A DNA stretch of 64,000 nucleotides from Bacteroidota bacterium (lineage in GTDB: Bacteria; Bacteroidota; Bacteroidia; AKYH767-A; OLB10): NCBI GenBank assembly GCA_016717325.1, contig JADKFV010000029.1, forward strand, positions 6,627 through 70,626, written 5' to 3'. Position 1 is the first letter of the stretch. The number at the start of each line of letters is the position of its first letter. Below, piece by piece: positions 51,242-59,738 of this stretch. Made by a program: the position numbers and the translations under genes. The notes beneath the pieces were generated by a model that was not told the origin of the DNA, made no database searches, and saw nothing but the letters and a program-made list of their open reading frames with translations.

Positions 51242-52888
51242 CTAAAAAACACGCTCGCCATTGATAAATGTTTGTTTCACTTTTATGTTGAACAAATCAT
51301 TTTCGGGATGCTTCATTATATCCTGACTGGTAATTACAAAATCGGCAAACTTGCCAGCCTCTATCGAACCTTTTTCTTTTTCTTCGAAAGCTGCATAGGC
51401 CGCCCAAATTGTCATAGCGCGCAAAGCATCTTGCCGCGAAATAGCATCTTGTTTTTGAAAACCATTTTTGGGATATCCCTTTTGGTCTTTGCGTGCCACA
51501 GCAGCATAAAAACCAAACATTGGATTAATACTTTCTACCGGAAAATCGCTGCCGGCAGCAATCATACCACACACATCGAGCAATTGTTTATAGGCATATG
51601 CTGCTTTCATACGTTCCGCCCCTACTCTATCCTGTGCCCAATACATATCACTTGTGGCATGTGTAGGTTGCACCGATGGAATAATACCATACTTCGCAAA
51701 CCATCCAATATCTTCTGATGCCAGCACCTGTGCATGTTCTATGCGCCAACGAGCATCTTTTTTTCCTTTAAGTGCATTGGCATAAATCTGCAGCATAAGA
51801 TGATTGGCCGAATCGCCAATGCAATGCGTGTTCATTTGGAAATTGTGTTGTGCAATGTCATTTGCCGCTTGTTGCAATTCGGCTACGGTGTGTAATAAAA
51901 AACCATGATGAGCCTGACGATCGTGATACGCATCGCGCATACATGCACCACGCGAACCCAACGCACCATCGGCATACATTTTAAATGAGCATGCATTCAG
52001 TCGTTCTGTTTTTATTTTACCATTGTCGAAAAAATATTTCGCATTCTTTGCATCATACTCTATCATGGCGTAGTAGCGCATTTTAAGTATGTTGCTTTGT
52101 TGCAACGAATCGATAAGCAAAATAACTTCTTTACTCAGGCCGGCATCGCACACTGTGGTAAGGCCGACTTCGTTGCAATTTTTTTGTGCTGTTAGCAATG
52201 CTTGTGTTTCAGCTTTTTTATCGGGCAATGGAATTTTTGATTTTACAAGGTCCACAGCATTGTCAATTAATATTCCGGTAAGTTCGCCTCCTATTTTTTC
52301 AATCTCTCCGCCTTCAATTTTTGTTTCTACATTCACATTACATTGCTGCAATGCCAGCGAGTTGCACAATGCCGCATGCCCATCTACCCGCAATAAAAAA
52401 ACAGGCACATTGGGAAACAATTTATCAAGCTCACTTTTATTGGGATATGTTTTATTGGCCCAGTCATTTTGGTCCCAACCACGGCCAAACAACCAACCCG
52501 AAAATAATTTTGTCTTATGCAGTGTAAGTGTATCGAGCACAGCCCGAAAAGATGAGGTGCCGGTAAGGTCTATCTTTTTTTGATCGACACCATAGCCATA
52601 AAAATGGCAATGAGCATCAATAAAACCCGGATACACAAACTGCCCGCGCAGGTCCACTTTTACAGGGCATACAAAATTTATGGCATCGCGACTATTGCCT
52701 GTCCATACTACTTTACCATTTTTCACAGCAAAAGCTTCACATGTCGAAAAGGTACTATCTACCGTATATACAGTTCCATTATAATAAACAGCATCAGCTT
52801 TATTTTGGGTAATGTTCCAACCCAATAAAACAACGATTAATGGCACCACTAAAAACCATGCGTTAAAACGCGCTATCAAACATTTCAT
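51242..52888 (-). CDS. Amidohydrolase family protein (YtcJ-like)
   Basis: A 548-residue metal-dependent hydrolase. The N-terminal TM/signal-like segment (VVPLIVVLLGW) suggests membrane anchorage or export, unlike most cytosolic relatives. Fold marks: FVYPGFIDAHCHFYGYG (HxH metal site, ~92), GWLFGRGWDQNDW, FKMYADGALGSRGA, MNTHCIGDSANHLML, WRIEHAQVL, SVQPTHATSDMYWAQDR and GSDFPVESINPMFGFYAAV. These match the YtcJ/amidohydrolase-3 group. The substrate is not predictable. A repeat-containing region separates it from pcm. Intact. Confidence 0.9.
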   Translation of the reverse strand: MKCLIARFNAWFLVVPLIVVLLGWNITQNKADAVYYNGTVYTVDSTFSTCEAFAVKNGKVVWTGNSRDAINFVCPVKVDLRGQFVYPGFIDAHCHFYGYGVDQKKIDLTGTSSFRAVLDTLTLHKTKLFSGWLFGRGWDQNDWANKTYPNKSELDKLFPNVPVFLLRVDGHAALCNSLALQQCNVNVETKIEGGEIEKIGGELTGILIDNAVDLVKSKIPLPDKKAETQALLTAQKNCNEVGLTTVCDAGLSKEVILLIDSLQQSNILKMRYYAMIEYDAKNAKYFFDNGKIKTERLNACSFKMYADGALGSRGACMRDAYHDRQAHHGFLLHTVAELQQAANDIAQHNFQMNTHCIGDSANHLMLQIYANALKGKKDARWRIEHAQVLASEDIGWFAKYGIIPSVQPTHATSDMYWAQDRVGAERMKAAYAYKQLLDVCGMIAAGSDFPVESINPMFGFYAAVARKDQKGYPKNGFQKQDAISRQDALRAMTIWAAYAAFEEKEKGSIEAGKFADFVITSQDIMKHPENDLFNIKVKQTFINGERVF

Positions 52889-53181
52889 CTTTATAAAAAT
52901 CTATTTCTTAACGTGCACTCCTATACAATTACTATTCCGTTATAGTTTGAAGTTTAAAGTTTGAAGTTTGAAGTTTTGAGTTTAAAGTTTGAAGTTTTCA
53001 GTTTAAAGTTCAAGAAACTAAAACCATTAACACAACCAAAGTACTTAGACAAAAACAAAAAACGAAGAATGCCGACACTTCGGTCGGCATCCCGACCGCA
53101 GTGTCGGGACTAAAAAACTAAGAACATAAAACTAAAACCGCATTCGCATTCAACTTTAAACTATCAACTTTAAACTTTAAA
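52889..53181. repeat. Tandem A/T-rich repeat plus dispersed double-hairpin unit
   Basis: Bases 52947-53012 repeat GAAGTTTAAAGTTTGAAGTTT units. Bases 53071-53109 carry a full copy of the double-hairpin element (GCCGACACTTCGGTCGGC-AT-CCCGACCGCAGTGTCGGG), the same unit as at 3204 and 9814. AACTTTAAACTATCAACTTTAAACT follows to the 3' end of pcm. No gene. Confidence 0.75.
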
Positions 53182-53832
53182 CTATGATTTATCCGGCAAC
53201 ATCGGCACAAACCGAAACTTCTCAAATTCGCTCGAAGTAATTTTGCCATCCATATCTTTAACTACCAAAGTCATTATTTGATCATCCATTCCTACGGGAA
53301 TAATCATCCGGCCTCCGGGTTTCAGTTGGTCTATCAATGCTTTTGGAATATTGGGGGCACCACATGTAACTATTATTTTATCGTAAGGTGCAAACATTGG
53401 TTCACCTTTAAATCCATCGCCATAAAACAACTTCGGGCTGTAGCCCAATGCCTCTATCAGTTTAGGTGGATAATCGTATAACTCACGCTGCCGCTCTACC
53501 GAATAGACCCGTGCACCCATCTTACATAGCACACACGTTTGAAAACCCGAACCGGTACCAATTTCCAACACCTTTTCGCCACGTTTTATTTCCAGCATTT
53601 GCGTTTGGTACGCCACTGTATAGGGTTGCGAAATTGTTTGCCCCGCACCTATTGGAAAAGCCTTGTCCTGATAGGCAAACTCCAAAAAGGCCTTATCCAT
53701 AAACATATGCCGCGGTATAGCATTTATAGCCTGCAATACATCAGTACTCACAATACCTTTAGCGCGCAACTCATCGCACAATTTTTTACGCATGCCCTGA
53801 TGCCTGAATGTATCCGTTATTTTTATCGCCAT
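53182..53832 (-). CDS. pcm: Protein-L-isoaspartate O-methyltransferase
   Basis: Repairs isoaspartyl residues in damaged proteins by SAM-dependent methylation. The 216-residue protein has MFMDKAFLEFAYQDKAFPIGAGQTISQPYTVAYQTQML, which is typical of PCMT, and the SAM site VLEIGTGSGFQTCVL (~93-107), followed by KIIVTCGAPNIPKALIDQLKPGGRMIIPVG. Cytosolic. Its start faces the truncated oxidoreductase gene, leaving only about 45 bases. Intact. Confidence 0.95.
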   Translation of the reverse strand: MAIKITDTFRHQGMRKKLCDELRAKGIVSTDVLQAINAIPRHMFMDKAFLEFAYQDKAFPIGAGQTISQPYTVAYQTQMLEIKRGEKVLEIGTGSGFQTCVLCKMGARVYSVERQRELYDYPPKLIEALGYSPKLFYGDGFKGEPMFAPYDKIIVTCGAPNIPKALIDQLKPGGRMIIPVGMDDQIMTLVVKDMDGKITSSEFEKFRFVPMLPDKS

Positions 53833-53877
53833 GAGTAAATTGCCACTATCTTTTTTTTAAAATATTGCGGCGCTGCC

Positions 53878-54615
53878 ATGGCGGGCCGCCACATCTTTAT
53901 CGAAAAGCCTGTAACCGCCACAGTGAAAGAAGCACGCGAACTCATAAAAATTATTGACGAAGCCAATGTAAAAGTACAGGTGGGCCATGTAGAACGCTTC
54001 AATCAGGCATTCATGGCCGTGCAAAGCAGCATCATCAATCCCATGTTTATCGAAACACACCGCCTGGCACAATTCAACCCGCGTGGCACTGATGTATCAG
54101 TTGTACTCGACCTTATGATACACGATATCGACATTGTACTCCACACCGTAAAATCGCCCGTAAAAAAAATATATGCCAACGGTGTAGCCATTGTAAGCAA
54201 TACCCCCGACATAGCAAATGCCCGTATCGAATTTGCAAATGGCTGCGTGTGCAACCTCACTGCCAGCCGTATATCCATGAAAAATATGCGCAAGTCGCGC
54301 TTCTTTCAAAGCGAGGCATACATCAGTGTCGACTTCCTCGAAAAAAAATGTGAGATAATAAAAATACAACCCACACCCGCAGACCTCAACGACCCATTCG
54401 CAATGGTGATAGACTTGCCAAACGATAAAGGCAGCCGCCTCATAAGCGTAGAACATCCGCCCATACAAGAAGTAAACGCCATAAAGCACGAACTCACCCT
54501 GTTTGCCCACAGCATAAACAACAACACAACACCCGTAGTAAGCCTTGCCGATGGTGTGCGCGTATTAGAAACAGCACAACAAATTATCGACCGCCTGCAA
54601 ACTATAAACGTGTAA
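53878..54615 (+). pseudogene. Gfo/Idh/MocA-family oxidoreductase lacking its NAD-binding N-terminus
   Basis: A 245-residue frame beginning AGRHIFIEKPVTATVKEARELI, the point normally reached after about 85-90 residues of Rossmann fold. The conserved EKP motif and LMIHDIDIVLH (C-terminal catalytic domain) are present. Upstream, the same frame is open only to 53839 and gives no Rossmann sequence (no GxGxxG); the divergent pcm start is at 53832. So the N-terminus is deleted, or the assembly joins unrelated sequence here. The gene is visibly more GC-rich than its surroundings. The closest functional relatives may be UDP-GlcNAc/ManNAc-type dehydrogenases, but that is only a guess. Confidence 0.7.
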
Positions 54616-55110
54616 AGCCTATCAGGCAATAACAACAAATTAAAAAAAAAAATTTCAAAATACTTTTTATTGCGGGGGCTGGTGAGCCCTCCGTTTGCAG
54701 ATGGCTTTAGCCATTTGCAATAAAATACGCTTCGCATGTTGCCACATTACTTTCTTCTCTTTTACAAATTGATAATCCGGTTTTATCAAACCTACAAAAA
54801 AAAAGAACTATTTATGATGGTATGCCGTTCTCAAAATTAATTGAGCATTGCATGCGAATAAATAATTTCTCAAATATGTTGTAGCACCTTATTATTAATA
54901 TATTTGTTGCACGTTTATCCTCAAATTGACTTTACAAATTTATAATACGCTGTGGATATACGCAACTGCCTCTCAAACTAACACAATTCTATAAACTATT
55001 GATAATAAAACACTTGAAAAAATTTGAAAGCCTTAAATGCAGATGTAGTACAAAAAAATTTTCGTTAATCCACGAGTTAGCTGCAACCATATCGAGACAA
55101 CATACAGACG
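54616..55110. other. Intergenic region; left border of the cassette-like array
   Basis: No gene in about 495 bases. Bases 54694-54720 form a hairpin (TTGCAGATGGCT / AGCCATTTGCAA) that may terminate the upstream gene. Near 55075 the sequence GAGTTAGCTGCAACC resembles cassette left ends seen at 57750 (GTTATGCGCAACC) and 59419 (GTTACCTGCAAGC). No clear palindromic partner for it was found here. Confidence 0.45.
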
Positions 55111-55865
55111 ATGAAATTGATAGAAAATAAAATACAACTGCTTAAAAATATAGACACATTAGAGGGCTATTTGACAGAGGGAAATGACTTTTCAAATAGT
55201 GAAGCAAAATCATTAGTAAAACGTGGAACTTGTTTTGTTGCTTATACCATAGATAAAGAATTACGTTTTGCACCAAGTCGATTTATTGGATATTTAAATA
55301 ACAAACTTGACAAACATTCAGCTTCGGCAGACAAAGACGGAAGAGAAACAAATAAAGCAATTATTAAAATACTTGAAGCCAAACCATTGCCCAATGAAAA
55401 ACTAAACTTAAAGTATTTAAACTACTGCAATAGAATTGGAATAGAACCAAGTGAAAAAGGTTCATTTGGAGTAGAAAGAAAATTTTGGCAATTAAAATTG
55501 ATAAAGAATTTGATAACAACATTGAACTCACGGATGAATTTCCAGAAGGTAAAATTGTTGAAAGGACACATAAAGCAAGAGAAAGAAATACCCAAGTTGT
55601 TATTTTAGCGAAAGAGAACTTTAAAAAACAAAACGGAAAATTGTATTGTCAAGTTTGTGGGTTTGACTTTGAAAAAACGTATGGAAGCATTGGAGTGAAT
55701 TTTATTGAAGGACACCATACAATTGCAGTTAGTGAGATGAAAGAAGAACACAAAACAAAAGTAGAAGATATTGCAATGCTTTGTGCTAATTGCCATAGAA
55801 TGGTACATAAAAAAAGACCTTGGTTGACAATGAAAGATTTGAACAAACTTGTAAATAGAAAATAA
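55111..55865 (+). CDS. HNH endonuclease (McrA-like), frameshifted
   Basis: Two frames (55111-55608; 55485-55865) form one protein of about 250 residues when one G is added at 55487-55488 (join reads ERKFWAIKIDKEFDN). The C-terminal HNH domain has CQVCGFDFEKTYGSIGVNFIEGHHTI and MLCANCHRMVHKKRPWLT: two CxxC zinc pairs with the HH and N-H catalytic residues. The N-terminal ~120 residues are unrecognised. McrA-type HNH enzymes cut modified DNA, so phage defence is plausible; not proven. It lies between a GTTAGCTGCAACC left end and an attC-like palindrome, i.e. the gene is a cassette candidate. Confidence 0.82.
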
Positions 55866-55876
55866 AATGGCTGACA

Positions 55877-56003
55877 GCTAACATGGGTTTGGCAAAAGTG
55901 GGGCTTTAGTACTAGGCTGAACATTTGTACTTTCTATTAGCTTTTGTACTAAATTTGAACTTTAGTACTTTCTAAACCCCACCTTCGCCAAGCCCAAAAA
56001 CGT
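55877..56003 (+). other. attC-like palindrome interrupted by an IS at its 3' end
   Basis: 5' arm GCTAACATGGGTTTGGCAAAAGTGGGG (55877-55903) pairs with 3' arm CCCCACCTTCGCCAAGCCCAAAAACGT (55977-56003). The loop of about 70 bases includes repeated TAGTACT/TTGTACT. The TAAC end is intact; the GTTA end is cut by an insertion and resumes after it as ACGTTATGCGCAACC at 57747. Without the insertion, the site would be about 130 bases, within the range of attC sites. Recognition is by structure only. Confidence 0.55.
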
Positions 56004-57746
56004 CAGGATGTGAAAAAACCTACCTTTTAAAAATTTTGGCGGCCGAAACAGCTTCGTAACGGTGACCATATACGATTTGTGGCGTTTTTAACGGGGGTTG
56101 TTTTTTACGCTGCTACACTATGCTCGTGAAATTGAATGCGTAGAAATTGATGTAATGCGGTCGTTTTTGATTTTAGCCGTGAAATCCTTGTGTAGTCAGG
56201 ATTCCAGTTTTTAGTTTCTCTAACAGTGGCTGTATACCTAGTATGTTGATTGTGCGCTTGATGTTGTAAACTGTCATGATGAGGCTCCATTCGCCATTTA
56301 CTTTTTCTAATCCTTTCAAGTTTGTGTAGTAATATCCCCATACTCGTTTTATTGTACCAAATATGTGTTCGTTTATTTCTTGTCGCTTGCGGTATGTTTC
56401 CTTGTGGCTGTTATAGCGAGCATTGTTGGCTTCAACTTCGGCAGCAAACTCACTGCGTTCTATTTCGCGGCCTCCTTTGGCGCGCCCTGTGCACAGGTGT
56501 TTTGCAGGGCAGGTTTACATTTTGGTGTACGGTATTTTTTTAAATTGGTAAGTATCGCGCTCGCGCGATTTGCGATGCCATGTGCCTGTGGTTGTTAGTG
56601 TTGCGCCTTGTGGACATGTATATGTATCGGTGCTTTCATCGTATACAAACTTAGTTACTACGTAATCGGGGTGGTGCCATGCTCGTTGCTGTTTACTATT
56701 TCGGGTGGTGCTACTATGGTTACTATGCCGGCATTGGTGGCCTGCTGTATTTGCCGGCCGTTGTGGTATCCCTTATCTACTATAGCTGTATACGTTGATA
56801 CATCCATATTTTGCTTTGCTTCGGTGGCAATATCGGTAAGGGCGTTTCTGTCGTTACGGTTTATGGTGTGTGTGGCAGCTACAAGTTTGTGCTTATCGTC
56901 AACGGCTGCTTGTGTGTTGTAGGCTACTTCTACTACCTGGCCTTGTATGAGCAATGCGCGTGCATCGGCATCGGTGGTGCTTATCTGCGTGTCGCCACTT
57001 TCTTTTAATTCTGTTTCCAGTGTTTCATAAAATATTTTTCGCGCTGCAAGTTGCTCAATCTTTTTGGTAATGTTTGTGATTTTTATCTCGTCTTCGGCTG
57101 CATCGCATTTATCCAATTGTGCCATATATTCACTTATTTTATTTTCAATGAATGTAAAGTGGCGCTCAATTTTTTCTGCGAATAATTATTTTTCTTGCTG
57201 TTGTGGGCGCGTATTTTGGTCCCATCTATTGCAATAAGCTCTCCTCCTATTAAGTCAATGTCTTTAAGAAAACTTACAAATAACTTGAACGTATTGCGCA
57301 ATGCCTTTGGGTTGTCCTTACGAAAATCGGCAATGCTATGGTAGCTCGGTATCAACTTGCCACAGAGCCATTGCATTTCGATGTTGCGCGTGCACTCGCG
57401 CTCAAGTTTGCGGCTGCTGCGTATTCCATTGAGGTAGCCATACAAATATATTTTTAAAAATATACTGCTGTGGTACGATGGGCGGCCTTCATCTTTTATG
57501 GTGCTTACTGCAAAATTTAATTTCTGTAAATCGAGCTTGCATACAAATGCATCAATAAAGCGTACAACATTTTCAGTATCGATGTTGCAATCTAAACTTG
57601 ATATTTCCATTTGATGCCGGCAGCCCTCAGCTATGTGATGCATATTTATTTTTTGCTAAGGTATGTCAATGGTGTTGTTGTAATTTTTATTTTTACCACA
57701 TGTTGTTAACGTGCAGCTGTTGAGGAAATGGTTTTTTCACAGGCTG
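56004..57746 (-). mobile_element. IS1182-family-like insertion sequence
   Basis: Ends are 17-base inverted repeats, CAGGATGTGAAAAAACC at 56004 and CAGCCTGTGAAAAAACC (reverse complement of 57730-57746), matching at 15 of 17. They are flanked by the direct repeat ACGT (56000-56003 and 57747-57750), a palindromic 4-bp target duplication. Length 1743 bases. One transposase gene occupies most of it on the minus strand. The family is assigned from the transposase. The insertion point lies exactly in the GTTA side of an attC-like palindrome. Confidence 0.82.
56173..57643 (-). CDS. IS1182-like transposase with several frameshifts
   Basis: About 490 residues across four frames. The first, 57643-57134, contains SYHSSIFLKIYLYGYLNGIRSSRKLERE and GGELIAIDGTKIRAHNSKKNNY (D of the DDE triad). 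It joins 57125-56658 (NTQAAVDDKHKLVAATHT, YHNGRQI) by adding one A near 57170. Two or three more single-base shifts near 56655, 56540 and 56505 lead to ERSEFAAEVEANNARY, EHIFGTIKRVWGYYYTNLKGLEKVNGEWSLIMTVYNIKR (catalytic E) and a TAA at 56173. The density of breaks is high, so either errors or an inactive copy. Start could be later, at MEISSLDC. Confidence 0.8.
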
Positions 57747-57872
57747 ACGTTATGCGCAACCCGTTAGCAGCATCGGAACTTCAAACAGTGTGCAAGAAAC
57801 AAGCATTAACAAACCATGACGGGGAAGCTGAAAACCGACCAGAGTAAGCAATAAAATAAAACTCCACTATTT

Positions 57873-59211
57873 ATGAAAAAATCTATTTTTCTATTTGCGT
57901 TTTTATTGAACGCAATTCTCTCATTAGGGCAAAGCAATGATGATGAGTATTATTCAAAGCTAAATGCTTTAGACCTTTATTACATTCCCGACAATATTAG
58001 AAGAAACATTGTATTGGGAAGAGGCTATGACTTAACTGACCCATGGGCTCCAGTCATTGCAGACGAATCACCATTTCTCACTAAGTCGCAACGACCAGCA
58101 GAAGTTGCTTTGCGTAGCACAATTCCATCAAGTGCAGTACCTATTGGTACAGGCTCATCCGAATTCAAATATTCCTTTGAAGAAAATGTAAATGAGAGAA
58201 CAGTCGCTCAATATTTCCATGCAGACTTAAAAGTTAGAGGGCTGTCATATAATATTGAAACTTCTGCTGAATATGTAAGAACACAATTTAATATGTCGCA
58301 AGCTGTTCGCTTTGTTTTAGAAAACAAATCTACATTGCCAAACGACATAGATATAAATGCAACATTTAAAACAGCTCCTGTAACAGAACGTAGCGACTTA
58401 GATGAAAATTCAAAATGGAAATTATTCAAGGCAAAATATGGCAGCCATTACGTAACTTCTTTCTCTTACGGATACAGAATTGAAGTAATTGCTTTCGCAA
58501 ATACTTCAATAGAAAGTTCAAAATTTACTTTGAGTGCCGCTTTTAAAGCATGGTCAGTAAGCGGGAAGTTTGACGCAAGTATTTCTGAACAAATAAAACA
58601 ATCGGGAGCTACAATATTTGTTACTGTGTTCTGTCAAGAATTAAAAAACACTCAAACTAATTCAACTCTACCATTTGTTTTTCGCGGAATTCCTGATGTC
58701 CTAAATTTTTTGGATGATTTAAAAGGAGGGAAAATAATTGTAACACCTGCCCCTACATCTGTTTCTTTTAAAAGTTATTTTGCTTCGGTGTGTAGTAGCT
58801 ATCCAAATTCCTGCAAACTGTTTTCTACTAAATTCAACGCTGTTGATACAAATGCTGTTCCAAGAGGAACAATATTGGCATGGAATCCACCAGTGCAAAA
58901 TGTAAGAACAATTAACGGTCAAACAATAATAGTTCCGCCTGTTGGTGGTTGGTCAATATGCGATGATAGAACCCATCAACTTAATCCAAGAGTCCCTGAC
59001 CTTTCTGATAGATTTTTATATGGCACAAGCGACCCAACTCAAATTGACAAAACAAGGTGGAAGTTCAACTCATGGACATCCGATAACTATGGGACCGCCA
59101 GAGGCAATTCAAGATGCTAATCATTGGTTGGCAGGTGATAGAGCTTTTGGGATTGTAGAGGCTTCTAATATTCCGAGATATTATAGAGTAGTTTATATTA
59201 TCAAGTTATAG
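57873..59211 (+). CDS. Secreted MACPF-domain protein with phage tail-collar-like C-terminus, frameshifted
   Basis: Signal peptide (MKKSIFLFAFLLNAILSLGQ). Residues ~95-265 show the MACPF pattern: RSDLDENSKWKLFKAKYGSHYVTSFSYGYRIE corresponds to the signature around YGxHY, with the membrane-inserting helices unassigned. From ~328 the sequence VPRGTILAWNPPVQ ... GGWSICDDRTHQLNPRVPDLSDRFLYGT resembles phage tail-collar / microcystin-dependent-protein domains. The open frame ends at 59120; adding one G near 59058 gives GGSSTHGHPITMGPPEA and RYYRVVYIIKL with stop at 59211, the classic collar C-terminus. About 446 residues. Pore-forming and adhesion roles are inferred. Confidence 0.72.
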
Positions 59212-59275
59212 TAGTTACCATGAACAAACAACGTACGAACTTCAAACAGTTGTGCTTCGACCGAACAGCAAGGCA

Positions 59276-59431
59276 GCGCATAACATGCAGATTAAAAGAA
59301 ATAAAAAAAAGAAGGGCTTTGAGAGGTAAACAAAGAGTTGAGCTTCTAACAAACAGTGTAGGTAAACGAACAGTTGTGCTTCTAAACCCTTCTTTTTTAC
59401 TTCTTTAATCCCTTCTTCGTTACCTGCAAGC
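59276..59431 (+). other. attC-like imperfect palindrome between cassette 2 and the defence operon
   Basis: 5' arm 59276-59316 (GCGCATAACATGCAGATTAAAAG, then AAATAAAAAAAAGAAGGG) pairs with 3' arm 59387-59431 (CCCTTCTTTTTTACTTC, then TTTAATCCC and TTCTTCGTTACCTGCAAGC). TAAC is at 59281-59284 and GTTA at 59419-59422, 142 bases apart. The loop of about 70 bases includes AGTTGAGCTTCTAACAAACAG and AACAGTTGTGCTTCTAAA. This has the size and polarity of an attC, but the arms are low complexity, so some pairing is expected by chance. Confidence 0.5.
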
Positions 59432-59738
59432 TTATTAGCACCCTGCAAACTTGAAACTTTTGTGCTTTGAACGAACAGTTTTCTAATACATGGACAACAA
59501 CCGACACCGCTTTGAACGAACAAGCAACCGCAAAAAATAAATAATTAAAAAACCGCCAACGCACAAAAAAATAATTTGAATTTCTATGCCAACGCACAAA
59601 ACACACTTTCATTTTTTTTTTGCCACCCACAAAAAAGCCCACCCGAAAAAAAAATGAAAGAGTGTTTTTTCCCAACGCTTTGTTTCACCGTTCTTCGTAG
59701 AAAATGATTGCTTAAAAATTTACCTTTGACAAATAAAT
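59432..59738. other. Leader region of the defence cassette, no gene
   Basis: About 300 bases, rich in CAACCGCAAAAAATAAATAATT and AAACACACTTTCATTTTTTTTTGCC stretches. The two CCAACGCACAAA segments (59551, 59590) are direct repeats. The only functional element seen is the promoter box at 59721. Confidence 0.4.
59721..59728 (+). promoter_or_regulatory. -7 box for the Thoeris-like operon
   Basis: TACCTTTG matches TAnnTTTG and lies 10-17 bases before the first ATG codons of the SIR2 gene (59739 and 59745). A TTTG -33 element is not obvious. It indicates that the operon carries its own promoter within its cassette. Confidence 0.5.

Noticed and set aside
52089..52583. Plus-strand 164-residue frame opposite the amidohydrolase
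   Set aside because: It is antisense to a strongly supported amidohydrolase and has serine-rich shadow composition.
56322..57008. Several plus-strand frames rich in Cys and Phe inside the IS
   Set aside because: They are antisense to the transposase; hydrophobic residues come from the reverse reading and no start region or motif supports them.
59211..59408. A short plus-strand frame at 59220-59408 as a gene
   Set aside because: It spans the loop of an attC-like palindrome and consists of K/R/N-rich low-complexity residues; no motif.
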